DNA of 64,000 nt. Origin: Marinospirillum sp031581385. Its GTDB lineage: Bacteria; Pseudomonadota; Gammaproteobacteria; Pseudomonadales; Halomonadaceae. The notes beneath the pieces were generated by a model. That model saw nothing but the letters and a program-made list of their open reading frames with translations. It was not told the DNA's origin and searched no databases. The DNA is taken from NCBI RefSeq assembly GCF_044810985.1, contig NZ_CP085242.1:868001-932000 (forward strand), read 5' to 3'. The translations under genes were made by a program, and so were the position numbers. Positions 1 through 6,063 of the stretch are shown piece after piece (within the stretch, counting starts at the first letter, position 1; each line of letters begins with the position of its first letter).

Positions 1-132
1 GGCAAAGAGTTCATGGCCTACACCAATGCCAAGGGACCTACTTGCCTGGGCAAAGGTGTAATCTTGATCCAGCACCAGGCTGGCGGCTTCCTGCTTGAAC
101 TCAGGAGAAAATGAACGTCGTTTCTTGGTCAT
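1..132 (-). CDS. IS3-family OrfA transposase, N-terminal 44 residues (runs off the window)
   Basis: The ATG at 130-132 opens a frame beginning MTKKRRSFSPEFKQEA, which is the usual start of helix-turn-helix OrfA proteins of IS3-family elements (basic N-terminus, then 'FSPEFKxEA' and 'ASRSLGIG'). In that family OrfA binds the terminal repeats and supplies the N-terminal part of the OrfAB transposase made by frameshifting. The residues after 'SLGIG' (VGHELFA) do not look like the expected helix-turn-helix continuation, so the copy may be rearranged or chimeric at the window edge. Whether it is functional cannot be judged. Confidence 0.7.
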   Translation of the reverse strand, partial: MTKKRRSFSPEFKQEAASLVLDQDYTFAQASRSLGIGVGHELFA

Positions 133-199
133 CAGACACCTCGTTTAGGGTGGTAATATTACCACCTACGTTGGTGTCCAGAATCATTGAACCACTACA
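1..199 (-). mobile_element. Left-edge fragment of an IS3-family insertion sequence
   Basis: The minus strand shows a terminal-repeat-like end at about 173-199 (reading TGTAGTGGTTCAATGATTC, then GGACACC), a leader, and the start of an OrfA-type transposase gene. The leader carries a perfect 18-bp palindrome, GGTGGTAATATTACCACC, at 149-166. The element continues beyond the window edge, so its length and second end are unknown. Its inner end lies about 17 bp beyond the last base of the first attC site, so it interrupts the cassette array just after an attC. Confidence 0.7.
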
Positions 200-215
200 G
201 GAGGTTTTTCTACAG

Positions 216-297
216 CCAGAACGTCGGCCATAACCGGCAGCGAAAGACGAAGCGAAGCGACTGTCTTTAGCTGTCCGCGTTAATGGCTTTGTTAGCC
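216..297 (-). repeat. attC site 1 (about 82 bp)
   Basis: On the minus strand the site runs from R'' GGCTAAC (291-297) to an R'-like GTTCTGG (216-222). The arms pair well: AGCCATTAAC/CGGACAGC/AAAGAC on one side, with GTCTTT/GCTGCCG/GTTATGGC on the other, plus unpaired extra bases as in real attC sites. The stop codon of the upstream membrane-protein gene (267-269) lies inside the stem. Confidence 0.65.
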
Positions 298-866
298 GCC
301 TTCGCTACCTCACTCTTACCGCCAATAATGTAAAGCCCAAGCAACTCATTGGCAGCTATTCCTTTATTACTTTCTCCTAAATCTTTCCGCATTTCCCGGA
401 AGAGCTTATCCACCAGCAGAAGACTTCTACCGCCGCTGTCTCCATCGGCAGATGCGGTACGCCATTCAGAATAGGCTTTCACCACGCCAGGGCCGCCGTA
501 CACAGTAACTTTGGCGGTAAAGTTGTAGAAGAACTCTTCGACGTTGTCCGGAAGCACAGCTTCTCCCTCCTTCCCTGCTTTCGTATTTCGCATCAGCTGA
601 ATCACCATCTCCATGTACTCGTTGTAGATTTCCGCTTTCTTTTCTCGATGAGCCTCAAAAGCTACTTTTTCTTTGGCCCGCCGCGAGTTGTAGGACGCGA
701 TGAAAACGGACGATATAACTGTTGCCGTACCGGCAATTAGCGACGCGCCGATGCTCGGATTCACGTCCTGAATCGAACCTGCAATCCAGGAAAGGATGCG
801 GTATCCGCCGTAGGCAATCCCGGCTATCAGCACGAAGCCGAGGGCTGTGGAAATTTTCCGGTTCAT
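267..866 (-). CDS. Cassette-borne membrane protein of unknown function
   Basis: A protein of 199 residues starting MNRKISTALG. Two hydrophobic segments (about 7-27 and 33-52) are followed by a basic stretch and a soluble domain of about 145 residues rich in charged helices, ending in 'RKDLGESNKGIAANELLGLYI'. That C-terminal pattern is similar to a family of uncharacterised small membrane proteins common on genomic islands (recalled as 'IRKDLG..N.GL...DLL..FI'). I chose the ATG at 866 because the longer open frame overlaps the neighbouring cassette gene and its attC, and its extra residues show no protein-like character. The gene is a single-gene cassette ending in attC 1. No function can be assigned; a defence role is only a guess from context. 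Confidence 0.7.
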   Translation of the reverse strand: MNRKISTALGFVLIAGIAYGGYRILSWIAGSIQDVNPSIGASLIAGTATVISSVFIASYNSRRAKEKVAFEAHREKKAEIYNEYMEMVIQLMRNTKAGKEGEAVLPDNVEEFFYNFTAKVTVYGGPGVVKAYSEWRTASADGDSGGRSLLLVDKLFREMRKDLGESNKGIAANELLGLYIIGGKSEVAKAANKAINADS

Positions 867-883
867 GCTCAAGGTTTCCTTAT

Positions 884-936
884 GGCTAACGCTGCGCTCT
901 GCGGAAAATTTTTCCGGCAGCAACGCCTTGTTAGCT
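884..936 (-). repeat. attC site 2 (53 bp, canonical form)
   Basis: On the minus strand it reads R'' AGCTAAC, spacer AAGGCG, L'' TTGCTGC, a short A/T-rich loop arm (CGGAAAAATTTTCCG), L' GCAGCG, then R' GTTAGCC. This matches the classical attC layout closely. The TAA inside R'' is the stop codon of the gene at 931-1860. Confidence 0.85.
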
Positions 937-1860
937 GTACTTTTCTTCACACTTAGCCAAGAACAATAGGTTGGTAGCTGTAAGGTGTAGGGTATAGCTA
1001 GCCAAGTGCTCTGGAACAGATGTAACTTCAGCTCCCTGCCCATGACCACCCTCTTTATTCCGGACCGTTGGAATGCCGCTTTCGAGCAGGGCACGAACAG
1101 AGGAAAACTGGTTTTGTAGATACTCGGGTACCAAGCCATTAGCGAGACAACTATTAATTAATTTCTTCGCGGTATCGTTTTTATTAAAAGTCCATGCATG
1201 CTCTTCGTGGATAGCCTTCATCAAGCTTTCAAATGATTTCAGGCAGTCATTTAGGCTCTCTTTATATCGTTTATGGCGATAGTGTTCATGCGCAGATAAG
1301 AATTCATCATTTGCACCCGCATAATTTTTATTTTTGCCTAGCAAGCGCAACACAGGCTTAACAACCTCAGAGTGTACATATTGCGAATCAACCCTGATTA
1401 GTTCTCCAGACTCGAACTGGTAACCGATTCCCGCCTCTTTGAACCTCGAATTCAACTCGTCAATTGCATCATCAGGCTTTTGGGATACACCTGCTGCATT
1501 ACGAAAGTCCCACTCTCGCTCACGCACATACGTATCAATAATACGAAACGCAAGTTCGATTATGTCAAGGCATTTTTCATGGTTTTTTTCATTTAGGAAG
1601 AATTCAAAAACGGATTCAAAATTTGAGTTAGAGTATTCCTTTAAAGAGAATACGCCATACTCTTTACAAAGCACCCGATGAATTTCTTTGTAAACGCCGT
1701 TAGTAGTATTGTTATAGCTCTGCTCAACGCCTATAGTGTCACGGATTATATGGACAACCTGAACTCGAAAACTTTGCTCAAGGGTTTCATATTGATATAC
1801 GTCCGGGACTTCTCCCCTCAACTTTTTTTGTCGCTTTGAGAACAGTTCAAAAATTGGCAT
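931..1860 (-). CDS. Abortive-infection-like protein (AbiJ-NTD4 / Abi-C type) on a cassette
   Basis: A 309-residue soluble protein. The N-terminus (MPIFELFSKRQKKLRGEVPD, followed by a region with 'FRVQVVHIIRDT') matches what I know of the AbiJ N-terminal domain 4 / STM4504-CBY_0614 family. The C-terminal third has 'HYRHKRYKESLNDCLKSFES' and, near the end, 'RNKEGGHGQG', the signature of the Abi_C type domain found in abortive-infection proteins. Such proteins are thought to act in phage defence by growth arrest or cell death; the effector activity of this one is not known. The ATG at 1860 is directly upstream of family-conserved sequence. The stop codon is shared with attC 2, so the gene is a compact single-gene cassette. 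It is lower in GC than the chromosomal genes to the right. Confidence 0.75.
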   Translation of the reverse strand: MPIFELFSKRQKKLRGEVPDVYQYETLEQSFRVQVVHIIRDTIGVEQSYNNTTNGVYKEIHRVLCKEYGVFSLKEYSNSNFESVFEFFLNEKNHEKCLDIIELAFRIIDTYVREREWDFRNAAGVSQKPDDAIDELNSRFKEAGIGYQFESGELIRVDSQYVHSEVVKPVLRLLGKNKNYAGANDEFLSAHEHYRHKRYKESLNDCLKSFESLMKAIHEEHAWTFNKNDTAKKLINSCLANGLVPEYLQNQFSSVRALLESGIPTVRNKEGGHGQGAEVTSVPEHLASYTLHLTATNLLFLAKCEEKYS

Positions 1861-1880
1861 GCAATGTGTAACTCCTTGTA

Positions 1881-1954
1881 GCTAAAACGCTCGCATTTGC
1901 GGCTGGTTTGGAGCGCAGCGGAAAACCAGTCCGACAATATGCGCTTGTTAAATG
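1881..1954 (-). repeat. attC site 3 (about 74 bp)
   Basis: On the minus strand R'' ATTTAAC fits the RYYYAAC consensus exactly. Long arms follow: GCGCATATTGTCGGACTGGTTT pairs with AAACCAGCCGCAAATGCG around the loop TCCGCTGCGCTCC. The R' end is the degenerate GTTTTAGC. The stop codon of the next gene (1948-1950) lies in R''. Confidence 0.75.
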
Positions 1955-2499
1955 CCGAACTCAATTAGCCCACCACATTTTCGTAGGAAGTCCTCACCAA
2001 CTAGCATGGGATGGTATTTCATGCCACTGGTCAGACTATCAGCATGAGTCGCAATTAGACCACCAATACCTTCTTTCATTTCATTTACGATGGCATAGCT
2101 AGTAGGTAATGAAAAATCCATAATCTCCATAGTTGGCAATGTTAACCAAGCATGTATATTCAAAGATGAACCATTGATACCTGATTGCAATAATTCCCTA
2201 AGGTCTTGCTCGCTTTGATGGAACATTAAGCGATCAACTGTATCTACATACCCAATTGTGAAATAACATGGTGTATCGAATAATTCAGCCATTACTTCAG
2301 ATAACCGATAGTGAATGGATAGACACTGAGCCACAAGTTCTTCAATGCTAATTTCACCAACTGCATCTCTTAATACATAAGGAAATTTTTTCATTCTTTC
2401 AGCAGTAAGCAATGTTCCACCGAAAAATACAACTTCCGGACACTCCAACTTAAAAGCTTTTGTTCTCTCTACTGCCTTCTCAAACTCTAATTTGTACAC
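1948..2499 (-). CDS. Cassette protein of unknown function, possible Cys-His-Asp site
   Basis: A 183-residue soluble protein. The start is GTG at 2497-2499, supported by GGAGGC about five bases upstream. I do not recognise the family with certainty. Three elements are spaced as in papain-like or transglutaminase-like folds: C78 in 'TPCYFTIGYV', H116 in 'NIHAWLTL' and D128 in 'EIMDFSLP'. The 'HAWL...(I/M)xD' pair in particular recalls small transglutaminase-like proteins seen on cassettes and islands. No signal peptide or membrane segment is visible. The stop codon lies in attC 3. The 5' part of this cassette (2500-2682) is an unusually long noncoding leader with an inverted repeat. Confidence 0.55.
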   Translation of the reverse strand: MYKLEFEKAVERTKAFKLECPEVVFFGGTLLTAERMKKFPYVLRDAVGEISIEELVAQCLSIHYRLSEVMAELFDTPCYFTIGYVDTVDRLMFHQSEQDLRELLQSGINGSSLNIHAWLTLPTMEIMDFSLPTSYAIVNEMKEGIGGLIATHADSLTSGMKYHPMLVGEDFLRKCGGLIEFGI

Positions 2500-2582
2500 G
2501 ATGCCTCCATGGTATTTAACGAGGTTGTAGTAAAACCTCAGCCTAAAAAATTTATCATTTTTTGTACTAAAAATGCCGACCC

Positions 2583-2635
2583 TACGTAAATTCTGAAGAA
2601 CTTTTTATCATCAATAGCTTCAGATTTTACGCAGG
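2583..2635. repeat. Imperfect inverted repeat in a cassette leader
   Basis: CGTAAATTCTGAAG and CTTCAGATTTTACG are inverted copies (13 of 14 positions pair) separated by about 22 bases. It lies in the leader of the 1948-2499 cassette, outside the attC sites. It could be a transcript hairpin, a small mobile-element remnant, or a vestigial recombination site. Confidence 0.5.
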
Positions 2636-2682
2636 AGCGAGAAAAATTTTCAAAAACTGAAACCTCTTAGGTTTTTCTACAG

Positions 2683-2734
2683 CCTGAACGCCTTGCTCAC
2701 CGGAAAATTAGGAGCGCAGCGAGTAATTTTGATC
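2683..2734 (-). repeat. attC site 4, R' half (split by an insertion sequence)
   Basis: This half contains R' GTTCAGG (minus strand of 2683-2689), L' GAGCAAGGC, and arm TTTTCCGG. Its partner half lies at 4009-4040 beyond the IS. The halves pair (TTGCT, CAC, CGGAAAAT on one side; ATTTTCCG, GTG, AGCAA on the other), so the IS interrupts the loop of a former single attC. Confidence 0.65.
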
Positions 2735-2762
2735 TTGCCCCGATAAAACGGACACCTGTTGG

Positions 2763-3650
2763 TTAAGCTGCATTTTTCTCATACTCTACTGGGCTTTGGT
2801 AACCAAGACCAGAATGCAGGCGTTTCGGGTTGTAGAAGCCAATAATGTATTCATTCACGGCACGCTTCAACTGTTCATCGGTATTAAAGTGTCTTCCATG
2901 TATTAACTCTGCCTTTAGTGAGTGGAAGAAGGATTCCATATAACCGTTGTCGGTGCAGCAACCAGGGCGGTTCATACTGCTCAGGATGCCCTGCTTTTTC
3001 AGCAGGTCCTGGACTTCATGAGCACCGTATTCAACACCTCGATCCGTATGGAAGATCAAGCCTGCCTTGGGTTTTCGTGCATTCAAGGCTTGTCTGAGTA
3101 CTTTACAGGTCAGAGCTGCTGTCTTCTGAGTGCCTAGCTTCCAACCCAGTATGCGTCTTGAGTGCTTGTCCATGACCACTGACAAATAGCGCCACTGACG
3201 ACCCACTCGGATGTAGGTCAGGTCGCCCACCCACTGCTGATCCATCTGTTGTGGAGCACCTTGTTCCAGCAATAAGTTCTGATGTTTGGCATAAAACCGC
3301 GTGATACCTGGTGTTCGACGGTAAATCCGCGCCACCCGCGCTTTCAGGCCCATTTCACGCATCAGCCGGGCCACTCGCTTACGAGCAATACAGGTGCCGT
3401 CCTGGCGTAATTGTTGATGAATACGCGGAGCACCGTAGCGGCCTTTGCTGGCTGAGAAAGTCTGAAGGACCTGATGCCTGAGCATTCGATCTTGTTGCTT
3501 GTGCATCGATTCAGGGCGTTTCAGCCAGGCGTAATAGCCGCTGTGGGATACCTTCAGCCAGCGACATAGAAAACGAATGCCCAATTGCTGGTGGTGCTGC
3601 TTTATGAATCGGTAGCGTTCCTGCGTTGTTCCGCGAGAAACCGTTGCCAC
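2763..3650 (-). CDS. IS3-family transposase OrfB (DDE catalytic part)
   Basis: A 295-residue frame. It carries the N-terminal IS3 OrfB region ('GIRFLCRWLKVSHSGYYAW'), the 'RYGAPRI' HTH_21 region, and an rve-type DDE core: D in 'WVGDLTYIRV', D in 'FHTDRGVEY', and E in 'DNGYMESFF'. The apparent start is a GTG right at the slippery site, so the protein is more likely made as an OrfAB fusion by -1 frameshifting. It overlaps OrfA by 49 bp. No internal stop or missing catalytic residue is visible, so the element may be active. Confidence 0.92.
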   Translation of the reverse strand: MATVSRGTTQERYRFIKQHHQQLGIRFLCRWLKVSHSGYYAWLKRPESMHKQQDRMLRHQVLQTFSASKGRYGAPRIHQQLRQDGTCIARKRVARLMREMGLKARVARIYRRTPGITRFYAKHQNLLLEQGAPQQMDQQWVGDLTYIRVGRQWRYLSVVMDKHSRRILGWKLGTQKTAALTCKVLRQALNARKPKAGLIFHTDRGVEYGAHEVQDLLKKQGILSSMNRPGCCTDNGYMESFFHSLKAELIHGRHFNTDEQLKRAVNEYIIGFYNPKRLHSGLGYQSPVEYEKNAA

Positions 3651-3961
3651 TTTTTTAGCAGGTCGACCTCCAGTTTTAGTCGACTATTTTCCTTTCTCAG
3701 TTTTTTCAGCTCGGCATTGTCCGAATCAGGCTTAGCTGGCTTGCGTGTTTTTTTCAATGATTTGCCTTTGGGTGGTGAGCGCAATGGATACAGCCCCTCA
3801 CGATATTCTTTTCGCCAACGTGACAGCATAAAAGGATGAATACCCAAACGCTGTGCAACTTCTTGAACCTGGACACCCGGTTCTTGACTCATTTCAACGG
3901 CTTTGCGCTTGAATTCAAAGCTGTACTGACGCGTTTTTTTGGGGTTGTTGTATCGTGGCAT
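3602..3961 (-). CDS. IS3-family transposase OrfA (HTH protein)
   Basis: A 119-residue basic protein. 'YSFEFKRKAVEMS...VQEVAQRLGIHPFMLSRWRKEY' is the HTH_8 DNA-binding domain, followed by a coiled coil ('ELKKLRKENSRLKLEVDLLKK') that serves for dimerisation in this family. It would bind the terminal repeats and regulate the transposase. The frame shifts into OrfB at the AAAAAAG near its end. Confidence 0.9.
   Translation of the reverse strand: MPRYNNPKKTRQYSFEFKRKAVEMSQEPGVQVQEVAQRLGIHPFMLSRWRKEYREGLYPLRSPPKGKSLKKTRKPAKPDSDNAELKKLRKENSRLKLEVDLLKKWQRFLAEQRRNATDS
3650..3656 (-). other. Slippery heptamer A AAA AAG for -1 frameshifting
   Basis: On the minus strand the OrfA codons CTA AAA AAG TGG sit over AAAAAAG. 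A -1 slip joins OrfA to the OrfB frame. The OrfB frame is open from this point and its first possible start is the GTG in the heptamer. This is the usual IS3-family arrangement. Confidence 0.8.
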
Positions 3962-4008
3962 TGTAGCACCTCCAGTGATGACTGAAGGTGTCCACTAAAA
4001 CGGGGCAA

Positions 4009-4040
4009 GTACATTTTCCGCGTGCAGCAACTTGTTATGT
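4009..4040 (-). repeat. attC site 4, R'' half
   Basis: On the minus strand it reads R'' ACATAAC, spacer AAG, arm TTGCTGCACGCGGAAAAT, then the IS end. The stop codon of the PIN-like gene (4035-4037) overlaps R''. It pairs with the half-site at 2683-2734. Confidence 0.65.
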
Positions 4041-5126
4041 AGCAGTTTCAAGTTTTTCTAAGTAGTCGCGATGATTAAGCACAGATGTTTTTATATCTAG
4101 AAATTTATAAACTTGCTTGGCACGCATATAAAGCTTTTTGTCTTTGGTGATAAAGTAATCTGCTTCACTTGCATAAATAACATGCTCAATATCGTGAGCG
4201 CTACTTTTAATCGTTCTCTCCTGACTATCGACTCTATAAGAAAGCAAATCCAGCATACCAAAAAGCGTATAGACTGCGTGCAGAAACTCATTTCGGCTTT
4301 CATTTTCTTTCATGCTCGATTTAGTAGCAAATGAAGAACGAGTAAAAAACAAAAGCTCATGGAAGTCTTCGTCACTCAAAGAGTCAAAGATATTGTCATT
4401 ATTACCTATAGCTTTTTTGTGATACTCCGTGTCATACTTGCTTAGAAATAAAGTCCTTTCCCTGGAGGAAATAAACTTTAAACTTTCTACCGTTTCTGTA
4501 CTTCCTGGGTATGCGTTCACTCTATCAAGGCCGTAATCAGGTTTTTCTATTGCATAAAAGTGCCCATTTTCACTAGGCAACACGACCAAGTTTCGAGTCA
4601 ACTCAGTTAATTTAGCTAACAACCTTTTTACATCATCAGTCGTGCTTGCCTTATTTATCTCCTCCAAATGAGAGGGGCTATAGCAGATATCAAAACTTTT
4701 CTTTAATCTATTTATTGTTTCATAAACATAAACATCATTGTCATAGTCAGACAACATGTTTTGATCAAAGTAAACGACTTTTCTATTCGGCAAATATTTT
4801 TCGTATCCAAATTTCGTTCTGCTACTTCTCTTTAATGACGTAAGAATGTCATCATGAAGTTGTATTTTCTTCCACTTATGCAGCTCTATTTCTAGACTAC
4901 TCCGATCCATTTGTTTTTGATTGGCAACATTAAGAAGCAATTTATTGTAAAAAACGTAGTCATAACAGCTTGCACAACTGAAACAAGGTTCTACGGGAGT
5001 ACCTGGGAGAGCCGAAATCTCTTGATACAAAGGCATCAGCTCTTCGAGAGACTTCCTTTGCAATATCTTGTTCAAGATACTCTCTTGCAATCTACTGATT
5101 ACATATGCTTTTGTGCAATTATCCAT
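4035..5126 (-). CDS. PIN-like domain protein on a cassette
   Basis: A protein of 363 residues. The first 85 or so residues are helical with a short cysteine cluster ('PCFSCASCYDY'). Then 'KVVYFDQNMLSDY' opens a PIN-like nuclease fold (strand followed by a metal-binding Asp). A central acidic residue cluster follows, and the fold closes with 'AHDIEHVIYASEADYFITKDKKL', the usual PIN C-terminal Asp pair. Proteins of this shape are predicted metal-dependent RNases and are often toxins or defence effectors; no antitoxin partner is adjacent. I chose ATG at 5126 over an in-frame TTG nine bases upstream. The gene is AT-rich relative to the chromosome. It belongs to the first cassette of the array and ends in attC 4, which is now split by the IS3 element. 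Confidence 0.65.
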   Translation of the reverse strand: MDNCTKAYVISRLQESILNKILQRKSLEELMPLYQEISALPGTPVEPCFSCASCYDYVFYNKLLLNVANQKQMDRSSLEIELHKWKKIQLHDDILTSLKRSSRTKFGYEKYLPNRKVVYFDQNMLSDYDNDVYVYETINRLKKSFDICYSPSHLEEINKASTTDDVKRLLAKLTELTRNLVVLPSENGHFYAIEKPDYGLDRVNAYPGSTETVESLKFISSRERTLFLSKYDTEYHKKAIGNNDNIFDSLSDEDFHELLFFTRSSFATKSSMKENESRNEFLHAVYTLFGMLDLLSYRVDSQERTIKSSAHDIEHVIYASEADYFITKDKKLYMRAKQVYKFLDIKTSVLNHRDYLEKLETAT

Positions 5127-5148
5127 GATTCTCAAACTTCATATTGAT

Positions 5149-5206
5149 ACATAACTATTAAGCGGTTATGCGGACGGCACAGCTGTCGCATAACCGCATG
5201 TTGAAC
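5149..5206 (-). repeat. Probable attC site 5 at the high-coordinate end of the array
   Basis: On the minus strand R'' GTTCAAC fits RYYYAAC. It is followed by arms GCGGTTATGCG and CGCATAACCGC around a CAGCTGTGCCGTC centre, and a loose R' (GTTATGT). The stem could also be an ordinary hairpin; there is no T-run for a terminator. Together with the array orientation I favour an attC. Confidence 0.5.
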
Positions 5207-5484
5207 GGCCGCTGGCTCAGAGGTGGGGGCTAGGGAATTTGCTTTTTAAGATCCGGCTTTCCCTGGCCTTTTGCTGTCTGGGCGGGCGATCCCTTCAGGC
5301 TGTTTTTTTAGTCGCTTTCGGGCTGTTCTTGCTGCCTTTGCGATCATCTCTAATGGCTTTTTACCTGTTTTCCTTTTTGGGCACAAGGGCAAGGGGCAGC
5401 ACGCTACCGCCGGAATGTTGGCGATGGGCTAACATCCTTGTTTGCGTTTTGGTTCTTACTTTTTAACTGATTGAGTGATTAAGC
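5207..5484. other. Unassigned stretch between the cassette array and yqiA
   Basis: About 280 bp with no gene I can support. A plus-strand frame of 75 codons (5239-5466) gives a leucine/cysteine-rich, low-complexity translation with no recognisable domain. The minus strand holds only frames of 24-33 codons. No integrase remnant or attI site is recognisable. If attC 5 is real, this would be the last trace of a further cassette or of the old insertion boundary. Confidence 0.5.
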
Positions 5485-6063
5485 TCAACCTGAAACGGTG
5501 TTTTTGCGACAAAAGTCGGTGATGGTTTTGAGGTGGTTTTCAAAGCCCTGGAAGCTGTGGTCGCCGCCTTCTTCCAGGATGGTTTCGGCGTGGGTATAGG
5601 CTTTGAGGGCTTTATTGTAGTCCAGCACTTCGTCGCCCGTTTGCAGCAGGAGTAAGCACTTGCTGGTTTCCGGGTTATCGACCCGGTAGGTTTCCAGGCT
5701 GCGGCTGTGTTGGTGGGTCCATTCAAAGCGGGCACCGTCGTGGTAGTTTTCCACCAGGCCTTCGGCTTTTTCCAGGCTGAGCCAGGCTTCAGCCGCTGGG
5801 TTGATGAGCACGTAGGGCAGGTTGAAATGATGGCCCAGCCAGGTGGCGTAGAAGCCCCCCAGGGAGGAGCCGATCAGGGCAACCGGTTCGCCCAGTTTCT
5901 GGTAGCTGACCACCAGGTCGTGCAGGGTGTCGATAGCCAGCTCAGGAATGTAGGGTAGAGTCGGTGCAATAAAAGGAATCCCTTCCTTTTTGCACCAGTC
6001 ACGCATTTGTTGGGCTTTGGTGCCGTGGGCACTGGAGGCAAAGCCGTGGATATAGATGAGCAT
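5485..6063 (-). CDS. yqiA: YqiA/YcfP-family alpha/beta-hydrolase (esterase)
   Basis: A 192-residue cytoplasmic hydrolase. 'IYIHGFASS' is the first strand with the oxyanion HG. The nucleophile Ser67 sits in 'LIGSSLGGFYA' (GxSxG). An Asp follows in 'LQTGDEVLDY', and the catalytic His in 'EEGGDHSFQGF' near the C-terminus. This is the YqiA/UPF0227 arrangement; E. coli YqiA has esterase activity on short acyl and palmitoyl-CoA type substrates, while its physiological substrate is unsettled. The gene starts immediately after the stop codon of the SDR gene, so the two are probably cotranscribed. Confidence 0.88.
   Translation of the reverse strand: MLIYIHGFASSAHGTKAQQMRDWCKKEGIPFIAPTLPYIPELAIDTLHDLVVSYQKLGEPVALIGSSLGGFYATWLGHHFNLPYVLINPAAEAWLSLEKAEGLVENYHDGARFEWTHQHSRSLETYRVDNPETSKCLLLLQTGDEVLDYNKALKAYTHAETILEEGGDHSFQGFENHLKTITDFCRKNTVSG

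Larger units (their letters stand above)
2735..4008 (-). mobile_element. Complete IS3-family insertion sequence (about 1.27 kb)
   Basis: The terminal inverted repeats are TTGCCCCGATAAAACGGACACC at the low end and, inverted at the high end, TTGCCCCGTTTTAGTGGACACC. Both open frames of a two-frame IS3-type transposase lie between them, with a slippery A6G. The element looks intact. I see no 3-4 bp target duplication: the flanks are GATC on the left and GTAC on the right. It splits the attC of the PIN-like cassette. Confidence 0.9.
216..5206 (-). other. Integron cassette array without integrase (CALIN-like)
   Basis: Four cassette genes, all on the minus strand, are separated by imperfect palindromes with the layout of attC recombination sites (R''-L''-loop-L'-R'). 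In three cases the stop codon lies in the R'' box or stem of the following attC, a hallmark of compact cassettes. In a complete integron the integrase and attI would lie upstream of the first cassette, at the high-coordinate end. That end instead runs into about 250 bp of unassigned DNA and then chromosomal genes. The array therefore looks like a cluster of attC sites lacking an integrase. It has also been hit by two IS3-family elements. Confidence 0.72.

Noticed and set aside
867..1139. N-terminal extension of the cassette membrane protein (91 more codons)
   Set aside because: It overlaps attC 2 and the end of the Abi-like gene, and the translation is not protein-like; the ATG at 866 precedes a sensible membrane segment.
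5149..5206. Hairpin read as a rho-independent terminator
   Set aside because: No T-run on either strand; R''-like GTTCAAC and array context favour attC.
5239..5466. Plus-strand 75-codon frame after the cassette array
   Set aside because: Low-complexity Leu/Cys-rich translation, no domain, and no convincing ribosome-binding site.
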